Source of the DNA: Scylla paramamosain
Taxonomy: Eukaryota > Arthropoda > Malacostraca > Decapoda > Portunidae
Direction: 5' to 3'
DNA: 64,000 bases
Assembly: GCF_035594125.1 (NCBI RefSeq)
Contig: NC_087166.1
Location: 22,108,766 to 22,172,765, forward strand
Numbering within the stretch: the first letter of the stretch is position 1; each line of letters begins with the position of its first letter. Shown here piece by piece: positions 50,593-64,000 of the stretch. Below the pieces are notes generated by a model that was not told the origin of the DNA, did not search any database, and saw only the letters and a program-made list of their open reading frames with translations. The position numbers were made by a program, and so were the translations under genes.

Positions 50593-50639
50593 GAAGGAAA
50601 TTTTATACGAAAGAATGAAAGTAGGTGAAATGAGATGTC

Positions 50640-50717
50640 CACAATTACTGGAGGCAAGGAAGACAGACATATAGACAGACACACAGAGACATACACATAC
50701 ACAGGTAGACTTCATTC

Positions 50718-50753
<36 letters not shown>

Positions 50754-50760
50754 GTATAGA
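50640..50760. repeat. (CAGA)n/(CATA)n and (CA)n
   Basis: Interrupted AGACAGACA and ACATACACA steps, then about 14 CA units (50725-50752). Confidence 0.85.
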
Positions 50761-51184
<424 letters not shown>

Positions 51185-51219
51185 CTTCGTTCACTCCTTC
51201 CTTCCCCATACATCCCCTC

Positions 51220-51780
51220 CATGAGTAAGTGAGTGTGTTGTGCTGCTGGAGTGAATGAGAAAGGGAAGCATGTGATTGAAGGAAATAAACGGTGAGGGAG
51301 GCAGTGAGTGAGGGAAGGGATCAATGAGAATAGGATGGAGTGTGTAAGGGAGGGAGTCAGTGAGTGAAGGAGTGTGTAAGGGAGGGAGTCAGTGAGTGAA
51401 GAAGTGAGAGAGGGAGGGAGGGAGGCAGTGAGTGGGGAAGGCAGCCACTGGATGAATGATGAATGAGTGAAGGAGGAAGTTTTTTTTTTAAGGAAAGCAT
51501 CAAAAAGTGTGAGGAGTTAGTGAGGGAGAAAGTCAATGAGTGAGGAAAGGAGTCAGTGAAAGAGGGAGAGCAAGAGTGAATAAGAAACGAAGGCAATGAA
51601 TAAGGAAGGGAAGGAGGAAACGAATGATGGAGGGGATCAGTGAGGGAAGGAATTAATAAGTGAAGGAGAAAGTCGATGAACGAAGGATGGAGTTAGTGAG
51701 GAAGTGAATCACATTGCAGGAGTGAAAGAGGAAGGGAGGGGAAGGAAATAAGGAAGTGAGCGAGTGATTGAGGATGAGAG
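51220..51780. repeat. Degenerate GTGAGTGA/GGGAGGGA minisatellite
   Basis: About 560 bases built from CAGTGAGTGAAGGAG and GGGAGGGAGTC phrases. The best pair (GAGTGTGTAAGGGAGGGAGT at about 51336 and 51370) is spaced 34 bases. Confidence 0.75.
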
Positions 51781-52174
51781 GTGATGAATGGACTGAGTGA
51801 TCACCACATGGAAGTAATGACCTCTGAATTCCCAGTTCGGTTCCTGTTAGTATTCGAAGACATATTTCCTGTAATCAAGTGGCTGAGATCCCACACACGC
51901 TGCCATCAACGCCCTGCCCGCCAGAGAGAGTGCAGTATATGTACTTTTCTTTATTTATGTATCTTAATTCCTGTGTCCTTTTGAATGATTAGATAGGAAT
52001 GTAAAGTAAGACACTCTGTTCCCTCACATTTTGCCATTAATGCTCTGTCTGCCAGTGAGAGTGTCTGAGGGAGCGCTAGGGGACAGTACGAGTTTCTAGA
52101 GGCGCCATTAAAAATAAAAAAGATAATACCAGAAATGCCTCTACCGCCATGAACGAATGCACACGTATAAAGAT
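51781..52174. other. Unique DNA
   Basis: CGCTGCCATCAACGCCCTGCCC near 51898 and TTTTGCCATTAATGCTCTGTCT near 52028, each followed by GCCAG(A/T)GAGAGTG, suggest an old ~130-bp duplication. No gene recognised. Confidence 0.45.
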
Positions 52175-52440
52175 AAATAGCAATGTTCTGAAAATTTGTT
52201 TTTTTACGAGCACTGTTATCAAAGGCCACAAAGATGATTGGTCAGGGTTATTATGGCTTCATTTTCTTTTATTTTTCCTCACTGATGATGTAGATCTTAT
52301 AAAGCTATCAGTGGAATCACAGAATTACCCTTGTAAATCTAAAATCCCCATAAAACTATCACTAGAATCATGAAAACATCCTTGAAAACGCAGAATATTC
52401 ACACAATCACTAGAATCACGAAGCACCCTTGAAGACACTA
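52175..52440 (+). mobile_element. MITE-A copy 8, internally duplicated
   Basis: Weak left end (CAATGTTCTGAAAATTTG), then TTATCAAAGGCCACAAAGATG. The middle core (CTATCACTAGAATC, GAAAACATCCTTGAAAAC) is repeated: about 52300, 52342 and 52400. The right end is eroded. Confidence 0.6.
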
Positions 52441-52828
52441 CACTTCGAGACAACACGACACAACGACTGCAAACACAATCCAAAGACTTTTAAGCGCCAC
52501 TGAACCACTGAACACACCGCTACAGATGACATAAAAAAACAGGAAGCAATCACCAGACAGACAGGTCATACTGAAGTGGCTATGGGTGTGACAGAAGGTA
52601 CCTCGCCAATATATACAACAGCCATATAGAAAAGGGGACATTACTGAGGCATACCTGTCTGAAAATAAGTATATTGAAAGAGCAAAGAGAACTGTGCATA
52701 AATTCTGGTTAATGAGAGGAAAGGAGAGAGAAAGAAAACGGAATCCATACAGAAAGAAGGGAGATGTCCGAGGGCGCCGTTTCAAAGGCAAGACTCACGA
52801 GCAACAACTCAACACGTTACTTTTAGTT
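52441..52828. other. Unique DNA
   Basis: A 117-codon minus-strand frame (52438-52791) is hydrophobic and unrecognised; no support for a gene. Confidence 0.4.
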
Positions 52829-53226
52829 TGGCCAGTGTTCTGAGACGCTTTGCTCTTCCAGCACGACTATTTCAAAGCGCCACAGAGCGGATTAGCGAGG
52901 TTAACAAGACTATCTCTCCTTTTAATAATGTAGAGGTCTTGTTAATTTGTCAGCAGATCCGTAAAAACACCCTTGAACATCCGTGTAACTTCAACTAGAC
53001 CCTTTGAATGTAGTGGAGATGCGGCGCTTTGCTCTCACCACGACCGTTTTCAAAGGCTACAAAAATTATTAGCCGGGTTTTTACGACAGTTTCTCCTGTT
53101 GATAATGTAAAAATAGTTAATCTGTCACTAGATCCCTAAAAACGCCCTTAAAAACCTGTCTACTTTCAATTAAATCCTTTTGAATGTCATGGAGGTGCGG
53201 CAGAGAAGCGTGTCACCATACGGTCC
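52829..53226 (+). mobile_element. MITE-A copy 9, head-to-tail dimer
   Basis: Two full interiors in the same orientation with a period of 179 bases; GCTTTGCTC begins at 52847 and 53026. The outer ends keep TIRs (GTGTTCTGAGACGCTT at left, AAGCGTGTCACCATACGG with TCC at right). The internal TIRs are lost, the first unit's GGAGATGCGGC running straight into GCTTTGCTC. The right flank is TTAC. Confidence 0.75.
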
Positions 53227-53643
53227 TTACACCTCTGGCCCTCAATTCACCGCTGGCAAGGGGGGGAAGGGAGGAACCAATACTTTGTCAAGCAGCTTTA
53301 TCAACTTTTCTTACCTTCTTCCTCAACTTCTCTCGTATTACAAGAACTTTATACATAGTTTGTTTTTCTTTTTTTGTCTTTTTCTCTCTCTTTCTTTCGT
53401 TCTTGCTAGCAGTTTGTGGGTTAATCAAGCAATTTTGGTGCGTTTCTTGTGACATTGTCCCGTTTTTTTTTTCTTTTTTTTCTTAATTTATCTTTGTTTT
53501 CTTTCTATTTTCCTTTCTTTAATGTTTGTTTATCTTTTGTTGTTGTTGTTGTTGTAGTTGTTGTTGTTGTTTTCTCTTTCCTTTTTTTCGTATGCCCGTT
53601 TTTACTCATTTATTTTTTCCTGTGTCTGCCCGCCTGCCTGCCG

Positions 53644-53646
<3 letters not shown>
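53227..53646. other. T-rich unique DNA with short (TTG)n
   Basis: T/C-rich with (TTG)n at 53537-53571. Frames are Phe/Leu/Ser-rich and not called. Confidence 0.5.

Positions 53647-53710
<64 letters not shown>
53647..53710. repeat. (CT)n microsatellite
   Basis: About 32 CT units; a (CCT)n block follows at 53802-53826. Confidence 0.95.
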
Positions 53711-53712
<2 letters not shown>

Positions 53713-53960
53713 CAACCCTCAACTCCTCAGGTCAACCAAAAAATGTCACGTGAATTACCATATTTACTCCCTGAATAATTTTCCTCACCATTGGGACATT
53801 TTCCTCCTCCTCCTCCTCCTCCTCCTCTCTTATTGGGGGCAAAACCTCCTTTGAATCTGCCTCCGCCATTGCTTCCCTTTTCTCTATTCATATTTTAACT
53901 CGAGTGAAAATTTGATAAGGAAACTATAGAAAAAATATTTAGTTTTATTACATCGTTTGT

Positions 53961-53963
53961 TAC

Positions 53964-54015
<52 letters not shown>

Positions 54016-54071
54016 TTCATTATCATTATATTTTGTTGTTGTTACTGCTTTTATTATAAGTATTGGTATTG

Positions 54072-54137
<66 letters not shown>

Positions 54138-54390
54138 GTTTATTGGTAGTTATTGTTGTTGTTGTTATTGTTGTTGTTGCTTCTGTTATTGTTGTTGTTG
54201 CTGTTGTTGCTGTTGTTATTGTTGTTGTTGTTGTTGTTGTTGTTGTTATGGTGGTGGAGGTGGTGGTGTTGATGATAATGATGACGGTGATAATAATGCC
54301 AATGCTAATAGTAGTAGTAGTAGTAGTAGTGATAATAATGATAACAACAACAACAACAATAACAACAACAACAACAACAACAACAACAGC
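53961..54390. repeat. Compound (ATT)n-(GT)n-(TTG)n-(AGT)n-(CAA)n
   Basis: ATT (53961-54015), GT (54076-54135), TTG with variants (54150-54247), GGT/GAT/AAT triplets, AGT (54309-54330) and AAC (54341-54388), almost continuous over 430 bases. Confidence 0.95.
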
Positions 54391-54489
54391 ACCTTGAACT
54401 TCACGTAAGATTAGGAACTGAACTTTTCACTATAAACCCCTTAATTCAATCATTTCTTCTTTTCTTGCTCAATCTCGTACTTTTAAGCC

Positions 54490-54492
<3 letters not shown>

Positions 54493-54560
<68 letters not shown>
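54493..54560. repeat. (CA)n microsatellite
   Basis: About 34 CA units. Confidence 0.95.
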
Positions 54561-54565
<5 letters not shown>

Positions 54566-54639
54566 TTACGTAAAATATTAATCTTCACCTTTACTTTTGT
54601 TTCTTTACAAAGTTTACCTGACTGAACAAAGAGGCGCTG

Positions 54640-55650
54640 GGAGGCTAAGAATTAGAAGAGTAACATTTATCTGATCGAGTGAAAGAATACGAGAGGCAGC
54701 TAAAAGAAAGGTATGCGGTGAAAATAAATGTAATAAAAATAAGAGTAAGGCTAAAACATAAAGGGAAAAATGAGATGTAGTCAAAAATAATATAAATTAA
54801 GAAGAGAGAAGAACGTAAAAACAGAAAGAAAATGTAAGAGAAAAGGAAAAAAAAAATATAGCAATATAATAAAACCAAAGAAAAGGAAGTAGAAACGAAT
54901 GGAAATGAATAAAAGTAAAATTTAAAAAAAACAAGAAAAAACATAAGAAAACAGGAAAAGTATACAAAATTAAATTAAAGCAGTAAAAATGTGTTTCCTG
55001 AAATGAAAGAGAGAGATAATGAGAAGAAGAACGGGAGAAGAGTAAAAAGACACCAAAAACAAACAAAAGCAAGGAAAATAATATTTTTTTTAGTAAACAA
55101 AAAATACAGTATTATATTTTCATCGTTAAAAAGAAAATAAAGAAATAAGAAAAATATAAAGAAAAAAACTGAAAAAAGTGGTGGAAATGAGAAAAAAAAG
55201 TGAAAATGAAAACCACACCAAAAAAAAAAGGAAAAAATAAAGACACGACAAATGAAAACCTGGAAATGAAATCAAGAATAGACACAAGGGAGAGAATGGA
55301 AGAGAAAGAAAATTAAGAAGACAGAAAACCGTAAAAATAAAAGAAAAAATAAATAAAATGTAAAGGAAAAAAATAAAACTACGTCATTATAAAACATTAA
55401 AAAGGAAAACACTGAAAAATATACAAAAGTAAAAGAAAATAAAAACAACGTAGAAAAATAAATGTTTAGATCCGCAAGAGAGAAAAAAATATTAAAAAAG
55501 ATGCAAAAATAATAAAGAACAGACCAAACAAGGAAAAAAAAAATAGAAGTACAATGAAAACGAAGAAAAGGGAGAAAATGGGAAAATAAATAAAAAAAAT
55601 GTAAAACTGATGGAAAATTGATAGATATAAATAACAGTAAAATGCAATAC
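54640..55650. other. A-rich purine domain
   Basis: About 1 kb with very few C or T on the plus strand (AAAATAAA, GAAAAGG types). No repeat unit or gene recognised. Confidence 0.65.
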
Positions 55651-55669
55651 AGAAGAAAACATTTACTTT

Positions 55670-55910
<241 letters not shown>

Positions 55911-55913
<3 letters not shown>

Positions 55914-56276
55914 CACATTTCAACTTGACAAAAGAAACTATTTTCTTTTTTTCAGAAACTTTTCTTTTAGTATTAGGTATTTTTTTTGTCATCTACACTA
56001 ATACTTTCTTTTAATCGTCTTCCTTTCGTTCCTTCTTTCCTTTCCTAATTTCTTGCCTCCTTTATTCATTCATTCTTTTCATAATTTTCAAGTTATCTTT
56101 AAATATATTTTCCATTTTTTCTCTTCAGTCATCTTATCTTTCTTTGTCTCCCTTCTTTCCTTTCTTCTTTCTTTTTTTAATCTTTCCATTCGATTTCTAT
56201 TCCTTTTAAGATTATATATTTCTTATTAATCGCCTCTTCTTTCTTCCTTCCTTTTTTTCTGCAATCCATTTTTTCG
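55911..56276. other. T-rich non-coding DNA
   Basis: TTTC/TTCC-rich. No feature recognised. Confidence 0.5.
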
Positions 56277-56547
<271 letters not shown>

Positions 56548-56549
<2 letters not shown>

Positions 56550-56916
56550 TCCACATACACACACATACATACCCCACAACACACACTGTCTGGGTTTAGT
56601 CTTGTCTGTGGCAGGCGCAAAAGTTTCCTTCACCACCAGGCTGAGGAGGCGGAGGAAGGAAAGACATTCGGTCACGTTTCATAATTATCGATCACTTGAT
56701 ATCCGTGAGTCGTCAGTCAGCAGCGGTGTGCCATTAAGCTTCGACGGGTTTTAATAATGAGTGAACGGGGTAAGTCACTCGTCTGTTGTGGCTCAGTGTG
56801 TTGATTTCCCTGCCTGTCCTTGTGTGCCGGCTGCGGTTACTGTGTTAATATTCTCACTCTCTGACACTTAATAAAAAAGAAACCGTGCTAAGTATTCAAG
56901 TAGACCACACACTCAC
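56548..56916. other. Unique DNA
   Basis: Mixed sequence. No feature recognised. Confidence 0.4.
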
Positions 56917-57336
<420 letters not shown>

Positions 57337-57337
<1 letters not shown>

Positions 57338-57659
57338 CCAAAGCATCCATATTGCATCACCAATTCAAATCCCCTTTTTTCAGTCAATTGGTGAGAACAG
57401 TTGAGTCTCCGCTGAGTGGCACTGATGTGGTGGAGTGGGCGTGAGGAGGCCAAAAGTTACCCTGGAGTGGCCGTGAGTGCCTCGAAATGCCTTGAAGTAA
57501 GCGATAGTGCCATGAAGTGTCCTTGCAGTGAGTGACAGTGTTCAAAAGTGTCCTTCAGGCTCTGTGGAGTGAGAGGAGAAGCACTTGGGAAACGAGATCA
57601 TCCAGAGAGCAAGAGTTACAACAAAAGCCTCGCCACCCACACCTCCTCCCCTTGTGTCC
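57337..57659. other. Unique DNA with short GTG-AAG duplications
   Basis: Phrases such as CTTGAAGTAAGCGATAGTGCC and CTTGCAGTGAGTGACAGTG recur near 57490 and 57523. No gene recognised. Confidence 0.4.
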
Positions 57660-58290
57660 CGGTCCGGAAACATACAGTAATTACACTTTCCAGGCTATCG
57701 TAGCTTTTCCACGTATTTAAGAGACACGGAAACGATAATTACTCAATTCAGTGTATATTTTAACTCCATCCTCGTGTCCAGTGAACGGAAACGATACCTG
57801 CTCAGTCCAGTCTATTTTAACTCCTTTCTCGAGTGCCCCAGTGAACGGAAACGATTGCTACTCCTTCCAATGTCTAATTTCAACTCCTATCTCGCGTGTC
57901 CCAATGAACAGACTCAATATAACAACTCAGTCCAGTCTATATTAACGCCTTCCTTTATGTCGGGCTGACCAGAAACGAGAAAACGGGACCAGTAGCTCTG
58001 CCAATTTATTTCTACACTTCTTTTTACATGTCGAGATGAAGATGGACAAGAGAACCACTCCTTCCAGTTATTCTGTGATTGTCAGTGACTCGCCGTGGCG
58101 CCTCCTGAAGCGACCAGCCCAAACATGACGAGGATGCAAGTGAGGGGGGAACATATTGGCGATTAAAATGTATTCCAGACAATCGTAACAGCTCCATGTG
58201 TCGGTATGAGCATAGGAACAGTAACCAGTCCTTCTTAACTTTTTATCTTCCTCTGTCGGGATGAACAGAAGCACGACCGGTACTCCTGTC
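57660..58290. repeat. ~60-bp minisatellite, partly interrupted
   Basis: Units anchored by CGGAAACGAT at 57728, 57787 and 57847, then diverged anchors near 57908, 57970 and 58042; spacing rises from 59 to about 72. The unit consensus includes CCAGTCTATTTTAACTCC and TCCTCGTGTCCCAGTGAACG. More diverged units occur at 57665, 58150-58270 and again near 59165. Confidence 0.75.
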
Positions 58291-59300
<1,010 letters not shown>

Positions 59301-59664
59301 AATAAACAATAAAAAAAAAAAAAAGAAGTCCGCTATCCACTATTACTGACTGAACAATGGAAACGACAAGTGCCTCCAAGATTAAGAAAATCCCAATAAC
59401 AACACGCGCGGGAACGAATGGTGGTTACAGCAATAGCGTGGCCTTCCTCAGCGGTTTTCAAGGAGCCTCTTCCTCGCCTCTCCCTGCCTTTCATTCAACC
59501 TGACCCACTCGCCCGGATTTCCTCGTTCTGATGGGAGGAATTTAATGAAGAGCTAGAAGGAAAAAAACGTGAAACAAAGGTTGGATATCAAAGGAAACAA
59601 TATCCTCGTAACAGTCATTAAATTAATCTAAATACGAGTATTGTGGACTGAAATAGGCACAAGC

Positions 59665-59669
<5 letters not shown>
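59301..59669. other. Unique DNA
   Basis: A14 near 59311, then mixed sequence. No feature recognised. Confidence 0.4.

Positions 59670-59745
<76 letters not shown>
59670..59745. repeat. (GA)n microsatellite
   Basis: About 38 GA units. Confidence 0.95.
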
Positions 59746-59748
<3 letters not shown>

Positions 59749-59754
59749 CTAGTA

Positions 59755-59895
59755 AACAAACAAATGCATAGCCAGAAAGAGAGAGAAAAAAAAGAGAACG
59801 ACAGCCAATCAGACAGGCAGACAAACAAACAAATGCATAGCCAGAAAGAGAGAGAAAAAAAGAGAACGACAGCCAATCAGACAGGCAGACAGACA
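59755..59895. repeat. 69-bp tandem duplication
   Basis: CAAATGCATAGCCAGAAAG begins at 59761 and 59830; each copy ends in GACAGCCAATCAGACAGGC. The copies differ mainly in A-run length. Confidence 0.9.
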
Positions 59896-59899
59896 AACA

Positions 59900-62472
59900 A
59901 AGACAAAACCAGCGAGACAGAGACAGAGACAGAGAGACACAGAGAGAAACAAAAGCAGAGAGAGAGAGAGAGAGAGAGATGGAGAGAGACAGCATACGGA
60001 AGGAAGTGGGACTCACGGAAGCAGCAGGAGGGAGCAACAGAGACGCCTGGAGCCCAGTGGTCATTAAAAAAGCAAGGTAGACAAAGGCCTGTTAAGACTC
60101 GCGGTCAACATGATGGATAGCGGCACTAGGCGATTTATGGTCGGGAACGAGGGCGGGGAGGCGGGAGAGAGAGAGGGAGACGAGAGAGACAGAGATGAAG
60201 GAGAGCAGAGATGGAGGGAGAGAAACGGTGGGTTGTGTGGAGTGAGGAGGCGAGAGGACAGTGAGGGAAGGAAGAGAGAAAGAGAGGGGAAGTTGTAGGG
60301 AGAAGGAAAAAGGACACAGAGAGGAGGAGGGGTGAAAAAGGGTTAATTGCGGGAAAGGAGAGGGTAAAGGGAAGTACAGAAGAGGGTAAGCTGTGGGAAG
60401 CGGGAAGGGAAAGGGAGAAAGAGAAGAAATGGAGAGTAGAGAGGATGGGAGAGAAAAATAAATATGTGCAAACTAATGTAAGGAAAAAAAAAACAAAGAA
60501 AAGGAGTGAAAAATAAGAGAGAATGAGGGGAGAATGGAAGGAAAAGATAAAGGAAGGAGAGAAGACCAACAGCAAAGAAGGAGGACGATACAAAATAAAT
60601 GGAGAGCAATGTGGATGCAGAACAAATGAACATCGGGCAGAAATAACGCAGATTCTCACTTAGGAGTCATGTGCACGAGATTAAGAATTTTCAAGGGAGT
60701 TTTACGTACGAGAATAAAAAAAAAAAAAATATGTACTGCACTTCCGCTGCTTCACTGGGCGTCATAAGGCAGCAAAATACGTGACACAGAAGCGGGGGAG
60801 GAGAAAACACTCCATGCCCGAGCTGAACACATTAGTGCACCAATTCCCGACGATAAAGTGAAACGAAATATGAAAAACGAATGGAATAATAAAAAAGGAA
60901 AAAAAAAACGTATTGCAGCCACAGCACGAAAAAACAGATACGGAGATAGAGAGAAAGAAACAAAAAAGGAGTAAGGACGATGGAGTGATTCGAATAGTAT
61001 GAGATATATGATTAAAAAAAAAAAGAGACGGATGAACGAATAATAAAATAAGGAATTAAGAAAAAAAAACAGGCGAGAAAAACAAAAGCGAGGCGTAATT
61101 ACTAGTAAAAAAATATAGAAATAAAAGAAAAGAAACCAAATTGAGGAAATACAGTGACCCAGACAGGATGTGAAATGGATGCAAGGATGAATAGAGAATT
61201 AAGAGAGGAATTAAAAAAGACAAGCTGACGAGAAAATGGAATGAAAGGAATGGCAAAATAACAAAATGGAAAGAGAATAAAGGGAAAAAATTATAATACT
61301 CGTACAGATATCCAGACAGTGTGATAAACAGACGCACGGATGAACGGAGAAGCAAAAAAAAAAAAATAAATAAATAAATAAATAGACGTTAAAAAATGAA
61401 ACGGACGAGAAATGGCAAGAATAAATGAATAAAGAAATACACTACAGGAACAAAAGGGAAAAAAACTAAAGGGGGGAAAATGATAACAGAGATTCAGACA
61501 GCATGAGAAACAAAAGCATAGACGAACGAAGAATAAAGTGGGGAGCTGAATAAAATAAACATACATAGAAAAATTTAAATGTAGTCATGATAGAAAAAAA
61601 AAAAGTCACACCAACGTAAGAAGAAAGAAGAGGAGAAAAGATGGAGAAAAAGAAGGAAAGGAAAGAAGGAGAGAAAGAAGAAAATACGACAAAGAGAACC
61701 AGATGCACAAACAGACAGAGGAATAGAGAGAAAGATGCGCACGGATAATGGAGTGAAGAGTGAAATAGATGAAGAGAAGAGAAATGCAGCGATGACACAG
61801 AAAAAAAGACAAAAAATAAATAATAAATAAATAAATAAATGGGAGAGAAAACAATAAATGGTCGAAATGAGGGAACTGAATAAAGGAAGAAATAGAAGTT
61901 TTGACATGACATAGAAGAAATAAATAAAAATAAATAATAAATAGATAAAAAAAAACACAAAGATAAAGAAATACGGATGAAACGGACAGGAAATATATAA
62001 TGAAAGGGAAGAATAACACTAAATGAAAATAATAGACAGCACAAAAAAAAGAATAAAACAAAAGAGAAAAGAACACTACAACAAACCACATATATAAACA
62101 ATAAAATATAAACTAAAACAAAACAAAAATGACGAAATACAAATGGAATGCAAGTATGGCAGAGGAAAAAAAAAAAACATGACAGAGGAACGAAACAAGA
62201 GAAAAGGAACAGAGAAAGAGAACTGTGGAGAAAAACAAACACAGATGGACAGAATTGCATGTAAAATGAAGGAGAAAATAAAGTGCAGGGATGACACAGG
62301 ACAAAAATATACAGAAAAAAAAAAAAAAAAACTTAAAAGACCAATATAGAAATCACAAATATAGAAAGACATACAAACAAACAGACAGACAAACGGCCAA
62401 ACTTGTGCACCAAACCAAAGGACGATCAAAAAAAATAATAAATAAAGAGGAAATACTAGGAAAGAACGAAAA

Positions 62473-62475
<3 letters not shown>
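59900..62475. other. Very long purine-rich domain
   Basis: About 2.5 kb of A/G-dominated plus strand: GAGAGGGAG types to about 60430, AAAATAAA/GGAAAAGA types afterwards. Phe/Ser/Leu minus-strand frames up to 264 residues are compositional. No gene recognised. Confidence 0.65.

Positions 62476-62562
<87 letters not shown>
62476..62562. repeat. (GA)n microsatellite
   Basis: About 43 GA units. Confidence 0.95.
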
Positions 62563-62563
<1 letters not shown>

Positions 62564-62889
62564 ACAGACAACCATACAGACACAAAATCCATACAAAGCA
62601 ATACATCAAACGATACAAGAACAAACTATTTCAAATACATAAAACAACAATACTAACATAAGAATACAAAAAAATACATGACAAGAACAAGCACCACAAA
62701 ACGTATCAGCCTGTAACGAGTGTATGTGCCTATTAAATACTACTACTAGTGAACAAGGCTTCCTCCCCGCCCACCTCTCCCTCTGACAACATGGCGGCAG
62801 GGAAACAACAGAGATCACCATATTAAAAAAAGAAACAAATAAATAAATTAATAAAAACGATATAGAGAACCACACATACAGACATACAG

Positions 62890-63230
62890 AGAGAAAGATA
62901 GGTAAACACACAGACCGATAGAGGAAACAAGAGAAGGAAAGACACAATGCAGACAGACAGACAGACAGACAGGTAAACACACAGACCGATAGAGGAAACA
63001 AGAAAAGGAAAGACACAATACTCGTACAGACAGACAGACAGACAGACAGGTAAACACACAGACCGATAGAGGAACCAAGAGAAGGAAAGGCACAATACAG
63101 ACAGACAGACTGACAGGTAAACACAGAGACTGATAAAAGAGCGATAAAAAACAGACAAACAGACAGACAGGTGAAAATTTAAACCAATACATCAACTGAC
63201 AGAAGGAAAGACCGACAAAAAACCGACACA

Positions 63231-63267
<37 letters not shown>

Positions 63268-63270
63268 TTC
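62890..63270. repeat. CAGA-linked minisatellite, 67-77-bp units
   Basis: GGTAAACACACAGACCGATAG starts at 62901, 62972, 63049 and (GGTAAACACAGAGACTGATA) 63116, with a diverged unit near 63170. Each contains GAAGGAAAGACACAATAC and is joined by (CAGA)n of different lengths, then a pure (CAGA)n at 63231-63267. Confidence 0.85.
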
Positions 63271-64000
63271 ACATCCCTCTCCCCAGCAGCCCCTCACATC
63301 TCCCCACCCGTCACCGTCACGACTTGTCACGTCTTGTCACGTGTTGTCAGTGTCAGAATGGAATTGTTTCTTGAATCACTCGCCGCCTCTCTGTCCCTTA
63401 CACCGCAGACTTGACCTTCCTTGTCACAGGCAAGGTCACACACACACACACACATACACACGTGGCACATATATGCATGTTAATATTTTTCTTCCTTCTT
63501 ATCACTTCCTTAGTTTTAATGAGTCTTCACTTTCCTCCTCCTCCTCCTCCTCCTCCACCTCCTCCTCTTCGTCCACTTCCTCGTTTTAATCCAGTCTCTC
63601 CTTTCCTCCTCCTCCTCCTCCTTCTCCTTCTCCTCCTCCTTTTCGTTTTAATTTAGTGATTCTTTTTCTTTTCCTCTTTCCTTACCTCCTCTTTTTTTAT
63701 TATCTTCCTCCTCCTCTTCGTCCTACTCCTTTCACTTTATTCAAGACTTTCCAGGCAGGACATGAATGTCATCACTAACTTGCTAGGAAGAAATAGCATA
63801 ATCAAACACACTTCATTTACATTTCAACATAGAATCATCACTGACAGTCCTACAACAGCCACTGCCAGTAACTTCGCTCAAGACAATGAAAGTACAACGT
63901 CATGTGAAAAATACTTACCACATTCGGTTTTATATTCGTTCTCCCATAGACCAACAGCATGCCTGGAAACTAACGGATATATCTTGAATCTTAATGACGC
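63271..64000. other. Unique DNA with (CA)n and (CCT)n patches
   Basis: Tandem GTCACGACTTGTCACGTC-like steps at 63310-63350, CA at 63437-63464, CTC blocks at 63536-63570 and 63605-63640. No gene recognised at the right edge. Confidence 0.45.

Noticed and set aside
52438..52791. 117-codon hydrophobic minus-strand frame
   Set aside because: No recognisable family, no gene context, and it abuts MITE-A copies; length is within chance in this window.
61466..62260. 264-residue Phe/Ser/Leu minus-strand frame resembling a membrane protein
   Set aside because: Arises from purine-rich plus-strand DNA; hydrophobic frames of this kind occur in every R-rich domain of the window.
62890..63270. CRISPR-like array of regularly spaced repeats
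   Set aside because: Spacers are (CAGA)n microsatellite, units are degenerate, and the context is eukaryotic with no cas genes.

Overview
This window looks like non-coding, repeat-saturated chromosomal DNA from an arthropod, most likely a decapod crustacean and plausibly a brachyuran crab. The reasons are the very high density of long (GA)n/(CT)n, (CA)n/(GT)n and trinucleotide microsatellites, several decayed non-LTR retrotransposons, repeated copies of a LINE 3' module ending near a motif like GGGCAACAAAA that I associate with crab genomes, and a canonical animal nuclear tRNA-Leu(AAG). There are no bacterial operons, no CRISPR array and no phage genes. Almost all long reading frames are translations of simple repeats and are not annotated as genes.

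Layout. 1-5.8 kb: pyrimidine-rich DNA, microsatellites and two copies of a short inverted-repeat element (MITE-A). 5.9-8.0 kb: a 5'-truncated, frameshifted CR1/Jockey-group LINE on the minus strand, sitting inside a (GGA)n tract. 8-13.6 kb: kilobase-scale purine-rich, then pyrimidine-rich DNA. 13.67-17.03 kb: the most gene-like part, a GC-rich intact 549-codon minus-strand reading frame for a Ulp1/C48-type cysteine protease with a C2-like N-terminus and an acidic tandem repeat. It is bracketed by two ~255-bp direct repeats. 17-29 kb: Y-rich DNA, LINE 3' modules, a cluster of MITE-A copies, a second MITE-like family and a homeodomain-site-rich GC segment. 29.6-30.0 kb: a candidate 3'-terminal coding exon with acceptor site and poly(A) signals. 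30.6-31.2 kb: a tRNA-derived SINE-like head and a GC-rich 16-bp minisatellite. 32-45 kb: microsatellites, an alternating A/B dimer satellite (38.2-38.8 kb), a ~590-bp uninterrupted (GAA)n tract, a ~204-bp (TA)n tract and a second LINE 3' end. 45.6 kb: tRNA-Leu(AAG). 46-64 kb: compound microsatellites, minisatellites, two more MITE-A loci including a head-to-tail dimer, and long purine-rich domains.

Functionally the supported genes are few: one protease gene (host or mobile-element cargo), one tRNA, and one possible terminal exon. The main new biology is in the repeats: a MITE family at nine loci (TIR close to CGTATTCTGAAACGC) with internal tandem growth, a second MITE-like family, a strictly alternating dimer array, and the protease cassette between long direct repeats. 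No database search was possible. Family calls rest on motifs read by eye, and coordinates of degenerate repeats are approximate.
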